From contig NZ_BQHJ01000003.1 of assembly GCF_021603645.1 (NCBI RefSeq), positions 248,001 through 312,000 on the forward strand: 64,000 nt of DNA, read 5' to 3'. Shown here one piece after another: positions 15,696-24,340 of this stretch. Within the stretch, counting starts at the first letter, position 1, and each line of letters starts with the position of its first letter. Both the position numbers and the translations under genes were made by a program. The notes beneath the pieces are model-generated. The model was not told the DNA's origin. It saw only the letters and a list, made by a program, of their open reading frames with translations, and did not search any database. Source of the DNA: Pseudomonas pseudonitroreducens (GTDB lineage Bacteria > Pseudomonadota > Gammaproteobacteria > Pseudomonadales > Pseudomonadaceae).

Positions 15696-17554
15696 GGGTG
15701 GGTCTCCGGGTACTGCGACTGGGATTTGTGGGCGAAACGAACGCTGACACGAGTGCCCTGCGGCGTGCGCGGGGCGATGCTGAAGCTGGCCTCCAGGGTC
15801 TGGCTGCGCTCACGCATGATGCTAAGCCCATAGTGCCCATTGCGGCTCTGCGCCAGGTCAAATCCCACTCCGTCATCGTCCACCGTGATGCAGACGTGGT
15901 CCTCGGCGTCCTCGGCAAGACTGACTCTAGCCTGGCTGGCGTGGGCATGGCGCACGACGTTGGAGAGTGCCTCGCGGACGATCTGCAGGATATGGATTTC
16001 CTCGTTGGGGTTGAGCGGGATGTGCGCCAGGCGGTTGTCCAGTTCGATGGCCAGGTTGCCACGCTCGGCGAACTCTTCCACGGTCTTAACCAGCGCCGCT
16101 TCCAGGCTCGACTGTTCCAGGCTCAGGCGGAAGGTGGTGAGCAGCTCGCGCAGCTGCCGGTAGGCACTGTTGAGGCCTTCGCGCAGTTCGTCGAGGGTCT
16201 CGTCGATCTTCTCCGCTGGAACGTCGCGCTTGAGCAGGGTGGCCAGGCGGCTGACCTGGATCTTCAGGTAGGACAGCGATTGCGCCAGCGAGTCGTGCAG
16301 TTCTCGGGCGATGGTGCTGCGCTCGGCGAACAGGGCCAGGCGATTTTCCTGTTCCTGCTGCAGGGACAGCGTGAAGGTGCGCGCGATGTTGTCGCAAAAA
16401 CCCTCGACGAACTGCCGCTGCCAGTCTTCCAGGTGTCCGTTGGTCGTCTCGATGAACAGTTCGCCGAAGCGGTGTTCGCCAATCGATAGCGGTTGCATCA
16501 GCAGCGGGTTGATGCCCTGGCTGGGCTCGCTGCAATGGTTGGCCTGGGCACGGCAGTCGGAGCAGTTGCCCTGCAGGCAGAAACTGCCGGTGACGCCGTC
16601 GGTTGTGAGGGAGGAATAGGCACGCTCGACGCCGTCCTTGTTCAGGCACAGGGTCACCTTGCCGGCCTGCAGCACGCGTTCGAGCTGGTTCAGCAGTGGT
16701 TGCAGCGAGCGTTCGTCGTATGGGTCCTGGCCCAGGCGGCGGGCGCTGTCGTAGAGCAGCTCAAGGCGTTGGTGGCTATTGGTCAGCGCGCGGGTCTTGT
16801 CTTCTACCCGGGCTTCCAGTTCGCGGTAACTGGCCTGCAGTTCCTCGGCCATCTGGTTGAAGCGCTCGCCCAACTGGCTCAGTTCGTCCTCGCCGCTGCT
16901 GCTGACTCGTGCGTCGAGGTCGCGCTGGCCGAGCCGGCGCGCCGTGCTGGTGAGTTCTCGCAGGGGGCCAACCACGTGGAAGCTCAGGTCGTAGAGGCTG
17001 ATGAAGACCACCAGCAGACTGAGAAACAGGCACAGACCCTGCACCGTGCTGAGCATCTGCGAACGCTGCTCGGCGTTGCGCTGCAGGGTGCTGACGAACC
17101 TGTCGATGTGCCCGACGAAGGTATCCAGCGACCCCAGCTCCGGCGTCTCGGAAAGGTCCAGGTTCTGCAGCTCCCGGCGCAGTTGTTCGTGTTGCTGGCG
17201 GATCGGTGCGTCGGCATCGGAGCGACGCAGCAGGCGGGTGATTTCTTCGTTGTCCAGGCGCGCGGCGAGCGTTGATTGCAGGGCCTGGCGGTTGATTGGC
17301 GATGGGTCCAGCGCCAGGCGGTAGGTGAGCATGCGCAGCGAACCGGCCTGGTTGATGACTGCCGCGTCCTGGTGCGAGTAGTCGGCGAACAGCAGGGCGC
17401 TGAACATCCCGGCCAGCGCCAGGGAAACCAGCAGGCTGAGGTAGCAGCCGAAGCGCACGACGATGGATTTGCGCAGGGAAGTGCGTCCGGCAGGCGGACT
17501 ACCTACTAAGAGTCGGTCGCCGGAGGAGGGCTCAGTCCTGGACGCTGTACTCAT
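15692..17554 (-). CDS. narX: Nitrate sensor histidine kinase NarX
   Basis: 620 aa. Order: membrane helix at about 30-55, periplasmic sensing domain with the nitrate P-box (VINQAGSLRMLTYRLAL, about 65-85), second helix at about 165-190, HAMP domain, central cysteine module (CLQGNCSDCRAQANHC), then HisKA_3 with phospho-accepting His420 (ARELHDSLAQSL) and a HATPase domain. Start 17554 has AAGGAATT upstream. Divergent from narK1 across a 172-bp shared promoter region that holds the NarL and Anr sites. Confidence 0.96.
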   Translation of the reverse strand: MSTASRTEPSSGDRLLVGSPPAGRTSLRKSIVVRFGCYLSLLVSLALAGMFSALLFADYSHQDAAVINQAGSLRMLTYRLALDPSPINRQALQSTLAARLDNEEITRLLRRSDADAPIRQQHEQLRRELQNLDLSETPELGSLDTFVGHIDRFVSTLQRNAEQRSQMLSTVQGLCLFLSLLVVFISLYDLSFHVVGPLRELTSTARRLGQRDLDARVSSSGEDELSQLGERFNQMAEELQASYRELEARVEDKTRALTNSHQRLELLYDSARRLGQDPYDERSLQPLLNQLERVLQAGKVTLCLNKDGVERAYSSLTTDGVTGSFCLQGNCSDCRAQANHCSEPSQGINPLLMQPLSIGEHRFGELFIETTNGHLEDWQRQFVEGFCDNIARTFTLSLQQEQENRLALFAERSTIARELHDSLAQSLSYLKIQVSRLATLLKRDVPAEKIDETLDELREGLNSAYRQLRELLTTFRLSLEQSSLEAALVKTVEEFAERGNLAIELDNRLAHIPLNPNEEIHILQIVREALSNVVRHAHASQARVSLAEDAEDHVCITVDDDGVGFDLAQSRNGHYGLSIMRERSQTLEASFSIAPRTPQGTRVSVRFAHKSQSQYPETHP

Positions 17555-17599
17555 GATTAATTCCTTAAAAAACAACGCCTTATAGGTTCATCTCGGAGA

Positions 17600-17615
17600 T
17601 ACCCCCTAAGGGGTA
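17600..17615. promoter_or_regulatory. NarL 7-2-7 binding site
   Basis: TACCCCC-TA-AGGGGTA: two inverted heptamers of the TACYNMT class with a 2-bp gap, the arrangement preferred by NarL. Lies in the narX/narK1 divergent spacer, about 85 bp before the inferred narK1 transcription start. Confidence 0.8.
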
Positions 17616-17652
17616 GCGGCGCGCATCTGCTCACGAATCACCCCTTGGGTCA

Positions 17653-17666
17653 TTGATGAGGGTCAA
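17653..17666 (+). promoter_or_regulatory. Anr/FNR box of narK1
   Basis: TTGAT-GAGG-GTCAA, one mismatch to TTGATNNNNATCAA. A -10-like TACCTA follows at 17685-17690, placing the box near -38 to -41, a normal activating position. Predicts oxygen-limited induction of narK1K2GHJI. Confidence 0.78.
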
Positions 17667-17726
17667 GAGAGGCCAACTAGACCTTACCTAACGTGCGGGA
17701 AAAGGCTTTCAGAAGTGAGCTTAGCC

Positions 17727-19028
17727 ATGTTATCCCACCGTCAGAAACAGTACTCCGTGCTCGGCATGAGCACACTGGCGTTCGCCGTGAACTTCGCGGT
17801 CTGGACGATGTTTTCGATCATCGGTATCCGCATCAAGGAGGAGCTGGGGCTGTCCGAAGCCCAATTCGGCCTGATGGTGGCGTTGCCGATCCTCACCGGT
17901 TCGCTGGTGCGCCTGCCGCTGGGGCTGATCACCGACCGCTTCGGCGGGCGCATCGTGTTCTTCATCCACATGCTGCTGGTGGCCATCCCGATCTACGGGC
18001 TGGCATTTGCCACGCTCTACTGGCATTACCTGGTGCTGGGCCTGTTCGTCGGCCTGGCCGGCGGCTCCTTCGCCGTGGGCATTGCCTACACCTCCTCGTG
18101 GTTCGAGAAAGAGCGCCAGGGTACCGCCATGGGTATCTTCGGCGCCGGTAACGCCGGTGCCGCGATCACCAACCTGGTGGCGCCGATGATCGTGGTCGCC
18201 TTCGGCTGGCGCATGGTCCCGCAGATCTACTCGGTGGCCATGCTGGTAACCGCGCTGCTGTTCTGGTTCTGCACCTGGACCGATCCCGCCCACGTCAAGG
18301 GCGGCGAGGCCGACCCGAGCCGTCCGCGCCCGACCCTGGCCAAGCAGCTGGCGCCGCTGGGTGAACTGCGCGTCTGGCGCTTCGGTCTGTACTACTTCTT
18401 CGTCTTCGGCGGCTTCGTCGCCCTGGCCCTGTGGTTGCCCAAGTACTACATCGCCGAGTACGGCCTGGACCTGCGCACCGCTTCCTTCATCACCATGCTG
18501 TTCACCCTGCCGTCCGGCCTGATCCGCGCCCTGGGTGGCTGGTTCAGCGACCACTACGGCGCTCGTGCGGTGAACTGGGGCGTGTTCTGGATCTGCCTGG
18601 TCTGCCTGTTCTTCCTGTCCTATCCGCCGACCACCATGACCATCCACGGCATCAAGGGGGACGTCAGCCTGGGTATCGGCCTGAACGTCTGGCTGTTCAC
18701 CTTCCTGGTGTTCGTCGTGGGCATTGCCCAGGGCTTCGGCAAGGCCAGCGTGTACCGGATCATCCACGACTACTACCCGCAGAACATGGGCACCGTCGGC
18801 GGCATGGTCGGGGTCATCGGCGGCCTCGGCGGCTTCTGCCTGCCCATCCTGTTCGGCTACGCCGCTGACCACATCGGCGTGCGCTCCTCCTGCTTCATGT
18901 TGCTGTTCGGCCTGACCGTGATCTGCATGATCTGGATGCACTACGCGATCAAGCAACAGCAACGCCTCGATGGCCAGGTCCGTGTGGCCGACGTCGACGC
19001 CACTCCCATTCCTTCCAGCCACTCCTGA
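17727..19028 (+). CDS. narK1: Nitrate/nitrite transporter NarK1
   Basis: 433 aa, 12 membrane helices, major facilitator superfamily NNP group. The signature-like segments GLAGGSFAVGIAYTSSWF and GNAGAAITNLVAPMI are seen in the two halves. The narK1-type protein of denitrifying pseudomonads is thought to bring nitrate in with protons. ATG 17727 has GAAGTGAG upstream; a GTG at 17715 would add only four residues. First gene of the nar operon; narK2 follows at 12 bp. Confidence 0.93.
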   Translation: MLSHRQKQYSVLGMSTLAFAVNFAVWTMFSIIGIRIKEELGLSEAQFGLMVALPILTGSLVRLPLGLITDRFGGRIVFFIHMLLVAIPIYGLAFATLYWHYLVLGLFVGLAGGSFAVGIAYTSSWFEKERQGTAMGIFGAGNAGAAITNLVAPMIVVAFGWRMVPQIYSVAMLVTALLFWFCTWTDPAHVKGGEADPSRPRPTLAKQLAPLGELRVWRFGLYYFFVFGGFVALALWLPKYYIAEYGLDLRTASFITMLFTLPSGLIRALGGWFSDHYGARAVNWGVFWICLVCLFFLSYPPTTMTIHGIKGDVSLGIGLNVWLFTFLVFVVGIAQGFGKASVYRIIHDYYPQNMGTVGGMVGVIGGLGGFCLPILFGYAADHIGVRSSCFMLLFGLTVICMIWMHYAIKQQQRLDGQVRVADVDATPIPSSHS

Positions 19029-19040
19029 GGTAATGCCGTC

Positions 19041-20447
19041 ATGGGCATGATCGCCAACCCCCAACTGAAAGCCGCCAGAGGCCCGTTACTGGTCGACTGG
19101 CGCCCCGAGGACCCCGAGTTCTGGGCGCACACCGGCAAGCGTATCGCTGCGCGCAACCTGTGGATCTCGATCCCCGCGCTGCTGCTGGCCTTCTCCGTGT
19201 GGATGATCTGGAGCACCGTAACCGTGCGCCTGAACGCCGCCGGTTTCAACTTCAGCAACGACCAACTGTTCCTGCTCGCCGCGCTGCCGTCGATTTCCGG
19301 CGCCACCCTGCGAGTGTTCTACTCCTTCATGGTGCCGGTGTTCGGCGGCCGCCGCTGGACCGCCCTGTCCACTGCATCGATGCTGATCCCCTGCATCTGG
19401 CTGGGCTTCGCCGTGCAAGACCCGAACACCCCGTACTGGGTGTTCGCGACCATCGCGCTGCTGTGCGGCTTCGGTGGCGGCAACTTCGCTTCCAGCATGT
19501 CCAACATCAGCTTCTTCTACCCGAAGAGCCAGCAGGGCACTGCCCTGGGCCTGAACGCCGGCCTGGGTAACCTGGGTGTCTCGGTGATGCAGTTCGCCGT
19601 GCCCCTGGCTGTGGCTGGCGGCATCTTCGGCGCCTTTGGTGGCGAGCCGCAGCAACTGTCGGACGGCGGTCGCCTGTTCCTGCAGAACGCTGGCTGGATC
19701 TGGGTGCCGTTCATTGCCGTGGTGTCCGTCGCCGCCTGGTTCGGCATGAACGACATCGCCGACGCCAAGGCCTCGTTCCGCGAGCAATCAGTGATCTTCA
19801 AGCGTAAGCACAACTGGCTGATGTGCTGGCTGTACGTGGCCACCTTCGGCTCGTTCATCGGCTTCTCCGCTGGCTTCGCCATGCTCAGCAAGACCCAGTT
19901 CCCGGACATCAACCCGCTGCAGTACGCCTTCCTCGGCCCGCTGGTAGGTGCCCTGAGCCGGCCGCTCGGCGGCTGGCTGGCCGACAAGTTCGGCGGCGCG
20001 CGCATCACTTTGTGGAACTACGGAGCAATGATCGCCGGCGTATTCGCAGTGATCAGCTTCCTGCCTGGCGCCAACGGGGCCGGCAGCTTCTTCGGTTTCC
20101 TTGGCTCATTCATCGCGCTGTTCTTCTTCGCTGGCATCGGCAACGGCAGCACCTTCCGGATGATCCCGGTGATCTTCCGCAACGAGTGGGCCGCACGCCT
20201 GAAACGCGGTGGCTTCAGCGAAGCCCAGGCAGCCAAGGGCGCGAGCATGGAGTCCGCCGCGGTAATCGGCTTCTCCGCCGCCATCGGCGCCTACGGCGGC
20301 TTCTTCATTCCCAAGGCTTTCGGCACCTCGCTGGCCATGACCGGCAGCGCCGAGGGCGCCCTGTACCTGTTCGTCGCGTACTACCTGAGCTGCATCGTCG
20401 CCACCTGGTGGTGGTACGCCCGCAAGGGCGCAGAGAGCCCTTGCTGA
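19041..20447 (+). CDS. narK2: Nitrate/nitrite transporter NarK2
   Basis: 468 aa NNP-type transporter with a longer soluble N-terminus (LVDWRPEDPEFWAHTGKRIA) and the signature GGGNFASSMSNISFFYPK. NarK2-type proteins exchange nitrate for nitrite and, in P. aeruginosa, are reported to be the one needed for anaerobic growth on nitrate. Start 19041 follows TGAGGTAA. A hairpin of a dispersed repeat family lies between it and narG. Confidence 0.93.
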   Translation: MGMIANPQLKAARGPLLVDWRPEDPEFWAHTGKRIAARNLWISIPALLLAFSVWMIWSTVTVRLNAAGFNFSNDQLFLLAALPSISGATLRVFYSFMVPVFGGRRWTALSTASMLIPCIWLGFAVQDPNTPYWVFATIALLCGFGGGNFASSMSNISFFYPKSQQGTALGLNAGLGNLGVSVMQFAVPLAVAGGIFGAFGGEPQQLSDGGRLFLQNAGWIWVPFIAVVSVAAWFGMNDIADAKASFREQSVIFKRKHNWLMCWLYVATFGSFIGFSAGFAMLSKTQFPDINPLQYAFLGPLVGALSRPLGGWLADKFGGARITLWNYGAMIAGVFAVISFLPGANGAGSFFGFLGSFIALFFFAGIGNGSTFRMIPVIFRNEWAARLKRGGFSEAQAAKGASMESAAVIGFSAAIGAYGGFFIPKAFGTSLAMTGSAEGALYLFVAYYLSCIVATWWWYARKGAESPC

Positions 20448-20457
20448 CCCCCCCCTT

Positions 20458-20487
20458 CGGCGAATAACGCGCTGCGTTGTTCGCCGA
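20458..20487 (+). repeat. Hairpin repeat (CGGCGAATAACGC...) between narK2 and narG
   Basis: CGGCGAATAACGC-gct-GCGTTGTTCGCCG: 12-13 bp stem with one G-T pair, no T-run after it. Related to the ...GGATAACGC... family at 27328-27408. It may act as an RNA stability or processing element that sets narK2 versus narG levels. Confidence 0.65.
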
Positions 20488-20549
20488 CCTGATTTGCAAG
20501 TCCTGATTTGAGTTTGAACGCCCGGCGCAGACCGGGTGAGGAGATACAG

Positions 20550-23500
20550 ATGAGTTACCTACTCGACCGCCTGCAATTCTTCAAGAAGAAGCAAGGTGAA
20601 TTCGCCGATGGTCATGGCGAAGTCAGCAACGAAAGCCGTGCCTGGGAAAACAGTTATCGGCAGCGCTGGCAGCACGACAAGATCGTGCGCTCCACCCACG
20701 GGGTGAACTGCACAGGATCGTGCTCCTGGAAAATCTACGTGAAGAACGGCCTGATCACCTGGGAGACCCAGCAGACCGACTATCCGCGTACCCGTCCTGA
20801 TCTGCCCAACCACGAGCCGCGCGGCTGCCCCCGTGGCGCCAGCTACTCCTGGTACATGTACAGCGCCAACCGCCTGAAGTATCCCAAGGTGCGCAAGCCG
20901 CTGCTCAAGCTCTGGCGTGAAGCCCGTGCGACGCACAACGATCCGGTGGACGCCTGGGCCAGCATCGTCGAAGACTCGGCCAAGGCCAAAAGCTACAAGA
21001 GCGAACGCGGCCTGGGTGGTTTCATCCGTTCCAGCTGGAGCGAAGTCACCGAAATCATCGCCGCCGCCAACGTCTATACCGCCAAGACCTACGGTCCGGA
21101 CCGGGTGATCGGCTTCTCGCCGATCCCGGCCATGTCCATGGTCAGCTACGCAGCCGGCGCCCGTTATCTGTCGCTGATCGGCGGCGTGTGCCTGAGCTTC
21201 TATGACTGGTACTGCGACCTTCCTCCCGCATCGCCACAAATCTGGGGCGAGCAGACCGACGTGCCGGAATCGGCCGACTGGTACAACTCCAGCTACATCA
21301 TCGCCTGGGGTTCCAACGTTCCGCAGACCCGCACCCCCGACGCGCACTTCTTCACCGAAGTCCGCTACAAGGGCACCAAGACCGTGGCCGTCACTCCGGA
21401 CTACTCGGAAGTGGCCAAGCTCACTGACCTCTGGCTCAATCCCAAGCAGGGCACTGACGCCGCACTGGGCATGGCCTTCGGTCACGTCATCCTCAAGGAA
21501 TTCCACCTCGAGAAGCCCAGCGCCTACTTCGTCGACTATTGCCGCCAGTACACCGACATGCCAATGCTGGTGCTGCTCGAGCCGCATACCGAAGGTGTGC
21601 TCAAGCCGACCCGCTACCTGCGCGCGGCGGACCTGGCGAACAATCTCGGCCAGGACAACAACCCCGAGTGGAAGACCATCGGCCTGGACGAAATCTCCGG
21701 CGAACTGGTTTCTCCCACTGGCACCATCGGCTACCGCTGGGGCGAGTCGGGCAAATGGAATATCGAGGAGAAGGAAGGCGGCGCGAAGCGCGACACTCGC
21801 CTGGCCCTGACCCTGATCAACGGTGCGGAAAACGCCTGTGACGTCGGCTTCCCGTACTTCGCCGGCCAAGAACACCCTCACTTCAAGGGCGTGGACAACG
21901 ACGAGGTGCTGGTGCGCCGCGTACCCTTCCGTGAAGTGTTCGGTGCCGACGGCCAGACCCTGCGCGTCGCCACCGTGTACGACCTGCAGATGGCCAACTA
22001 CAGCGTCGATCGTGGCCTGGGTGGCCGCAACGTCGCTGCTTCCTACACTGACGCCGACGTGCCCTACACCCCGGCCTGGCAGGCACGCATCACCGGTGTA
22101 CCGGCTGCCCGCGCCATCCAGGTGGCACGCGAGTTTGCCGACAGCGCCGACAAGACCCATGGCAAGGCCATGGTCATCATCGGCGCCGCGATGAACCACT
22201 GGTACCACATGGACATGAACTACCGCGCGGTCATCAACATGCTGATGATGTGCGGCTGTATCGGCCAGAGCGGTGGCGGCTGGGCACACTACGTGGGCCA
22301 GGAAAAACTCCGCCCGCAGACCGGCTGGGTCCCGCTGGCGTTCGGCACCGACTGGAGCCGCCCGCCGCGGCAGATGAACGGCACCTCCTTCTTCTACCTG
22401 CACAGTTCGCAGTGGCGTCACGAGAAGATCTCGATGCACGAGGTTCTCTCGCCGCTGGCCGACACCAAGCAGTTCCCCGAGCACGCGCTGGACTACAACA
22501 TCCGTGCCGAGCGCATGGGCTGGCTGCCGTCCGCCCCGCAGCTCAATCGCAACCCGCTGCACATCGCTGCCGACGCCGAGCGCGCTGGCATCCCGGTGCA
22601 GGACTACGTGGTGCGCGAGCTCAAGGCCGGCAACCTGCGCGTGGCCAGCGAGCAACCGGATGATCCGCAGAACTTCCCGCGCAACATGTTCATCTGGCGC
22701 TCCAACCTGCTCGGTTCCTCGGGCAAGGGCCACGAGTACATGCTCAAGTACCTGCTGGGCGCGAAGAACGGCGTGATGAACGACGACCTTGGCAAGGAAG
22801 GTGGTCCGTGCCCGGGCGAAGTGGATTGGGTCGACCAGGGTGCCGAAGGCAAGCTGGACCTGGTTACTACCCTGGACTTCCGCATGTCCTCCACCTGCAT
22901 GTATTCGGACATCGTCCTGCCGACCGCGACCTGGTACGAGAAGGACGACCTCAACACCTCCGACATGCACCCCTTCATCCACCCGCTGTCGGCCGCCACC
23001 GACCCTGCCTGGGAAGCCAAGAGCGACTGGGAGATCTACAAGGCGATCGCCAAGAAGTTCTCCGAGGTCTCCATCGGCCACCTGGGTGTGGAGAAGGACC
23101 TGGTCACCGTACCGCTGTTGCACGACACCGCCAACGAGCTCGCGCAGCCCTTCGGCGGCAGCGACTGGAAGAAAGGCGAGTGCGAACCGGTTCCCGGCCG
23201 CAGCATGCCGACCCTGCACGTGGTCGAGCGTGATTACCCGAACACCTACAAGAAGTTCACCTCCCTCGGCCCACTGCTGGACAAGCTGGGCAACGGCGGC
23301 AAGGGCATCGGCTGGAACACCGACAAGGAAATCAAGCTGCTCGGCGAGCTGAACCATCGCGTGACCGAGCCGGGTGTCAGCGAAGGTCGTCCGCGCATTG
23401 AGAGCGCCATCGACGCCGCCGAGGTGATCCTCGCCCTGGCGCCGGAAACCAACGGCCAGGTCGCAGTGAAGGCCTGGGAAGCGCTGTCGAAGTTCACCGG

Positions 23501-24329
23501 TCGCGAACATGCTCACCTGGCGCTGCCCAAGGAAGAAGAGAAGATCCGCTTCCGCGACGTCCAGGCGCAGCCGCGCAAGATCATTTCCAGCCCCACCTGG
23601 TCGGGTCTGGAAGATGAACACGTGAGCTATAACGCCGGCTACACCAACGTTCACGAGATGATCCCGTGGCGAACCCTTACCGGTCGCCAGCAGTTCTACC
23701 AGGATCACCCCTGGATGCAGGCCTTCGGCGAGGGCTTCGTCAGCTACCGGCCGCCGGTCAACACCCGCAGCACCGACAAGCTGTTCAACAAGAAGCCCAA
23801 CGGCCACACCGAGATCACCCTCAACTGGATCACCCCGCACCAGAAGTGGGGCATCCACTCCACCTACAGCGACAACTTGCTGATGCTCACCCTGTCGCGT
23901 GGTGGCCCGATCATCTGGATGAGCGAGAACGACGCGAAACGCGCCGGCATCGAGGACAACGACTGGGTCGAGGTCTTCAACGCCAACGGCGCTGCAACTT
24001 GCCGCGCGGTGGTCAGCCAGCGTGTGAAGGACGGCATGGTGATGATGTACCACGCCCAGGAACGCATCGTGAACCTGCCGGGCAGCGAGACCACCGGAAC
24101 CCGCGGCGGTCACCACAACTCGGTGACCCGCGTGGTGCTCAAGCCAACCCACATGATCGGTGGCTACGCCCAGCAGGCCTGGGGCTTCAACTACTACGGC
24201 ACCGTCGGCTGCAACCGCGACGAATTCGTCGTGGTGCGCAAGATGAACAAGGTCGACTGGCTCGACGAGCCGGAGCACGGCGGACTGGGCGGTGACGCTC
24301 TGCCGCAACCGTTGCCCCAGGATATTTGA
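20550..24329 (+). CDS. narG: Respiratory nitrate reductase alpha subunit NarG
   Basis: 1259 aa molybdo-bis(MGD) catalytic subunit that reduces nitrate to nitrite in the cytoplasm. N-terminal FS0 cluster ligands H50, C54 and C58 (THGVNCTGSCSW) include the histidine ligand typical of NarG. The Mo-ligand aspartate region is YCDLPPASPQIWGEQTD (about residues 220-236). Start 20550 follows GAGGAGA; the in-frame ATG at 20508 has no support. No twin-arginine signal; NarJ assists assembly on NarI. narH follows at 11 bp. Confidence 0.98.
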   Translation: MSYLLDRLQFFKKKQGEFADGHGEVSNESRAWENSYRQRWQHDKIVRSTHGVNCTGSCSWKIYVKNGLITWETQQTDYPRTRPDLPNHEPRGCPRGASYSWYMYSANRLKYPKVRKPLLKLWREARATHNDPVDAWASIVEDSAKAKSYKSERGLGGFIRSSWSEVTEIIAAANVYTAKTYGPDRVIGFSPIPAMSMVSYAAGARYLSLIGGVCLSFYDWYCDLPPASPQIWGEQTDVPESADWYNSSYIIAWGSNVPQTRTPDAHFFTEVRYKGTKTVAVTPDYSEVAKLTDLWLNPKQGTDAALGMAFGHVILKEFHLEKPSAYFVDYCRQYTDMPMLVLLEPHTEGVLKPTRYLRAADLANNLGQDNNPEWKTIGLDEISGELVSPTGTIGYRWGESGKWNIEEKEGGAKRDTRLALTLINGAENACDVGFPYFAGQEHPHFKGVDNDEVLVRRVPFREVFGADGQTLRVATVYDLQMANYSVDRGLGGRNVAASYTDADVPYTPAWQARITGVPAARAIQVAREFADSADKTHGKAMVIIGAAMNHWYHMDMNYRAVINMLMMCGCIGQSGGGWAHYVGQEKLRPQTGWVPLAFGTDWSRPPRQMNGTSFFYLHSSQWRHEKISMHEVLSPLADTKQFPEHALDYNIRAERMGWLPSAPQLNRNPLHIAADAERAGIPVQDYVVRELKAGNLRVASEQPDDPQNFPRNMFIWRSNLLGSSGKGHEYMLKYLLGAKNGVMNDDLGKEGGPCPGEVDWVDQGAEGKLDLVTTLDFRMSSTCMYSDIVLPTATWYEKDDLNTSDMHPFIHPLSAATDPAWEAKSDWEIYKAIAKKFSEVSIGHLGVEKDLVTVPLLHDTANELAQPFGGSDWKKGECEPVPGRSMPTLHVVERDYPNTYKKFTSLGPLLDKLGNGGKGIGWNTDKEIKLLGELNHRVTEPGVSEGRPRIESAIDAAEVILALAPETNGQVAVKAWEALSKFTGREHAHLALPKEEEKIRFRDVQAQPRKIISSPTWSGLEDEHVSYNAGYTNVHEMIPWRTLTGRQQFYQDHPWMQAFGEGFVSYRPPVNTRSTDKLFNKKPNGHTEITLNWITPHQKWGIHSTYSDNLLMLTLSRGGPIIWMSENDAKRAGIEDNDWVEVFNANGAATCRAVVSQRVKDGMVMMYHAQERIVNLPGSETTGTRGGHHNSVTRVVLKPTHMIGGYAQQAWGFNYYGTVGCNRDEFVVVRKMNKVDWLDEPEHGGLGGDALPQPLPQDI

Positions 24330-24340
24330 GGATTACTGCC

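Noticed and set aside
20559-24308. 1249-codon minus-strand open frame opposite narG
   Set aside because: Antisense shadow created by codon bias; NarG on the plus strand has every expected motif.
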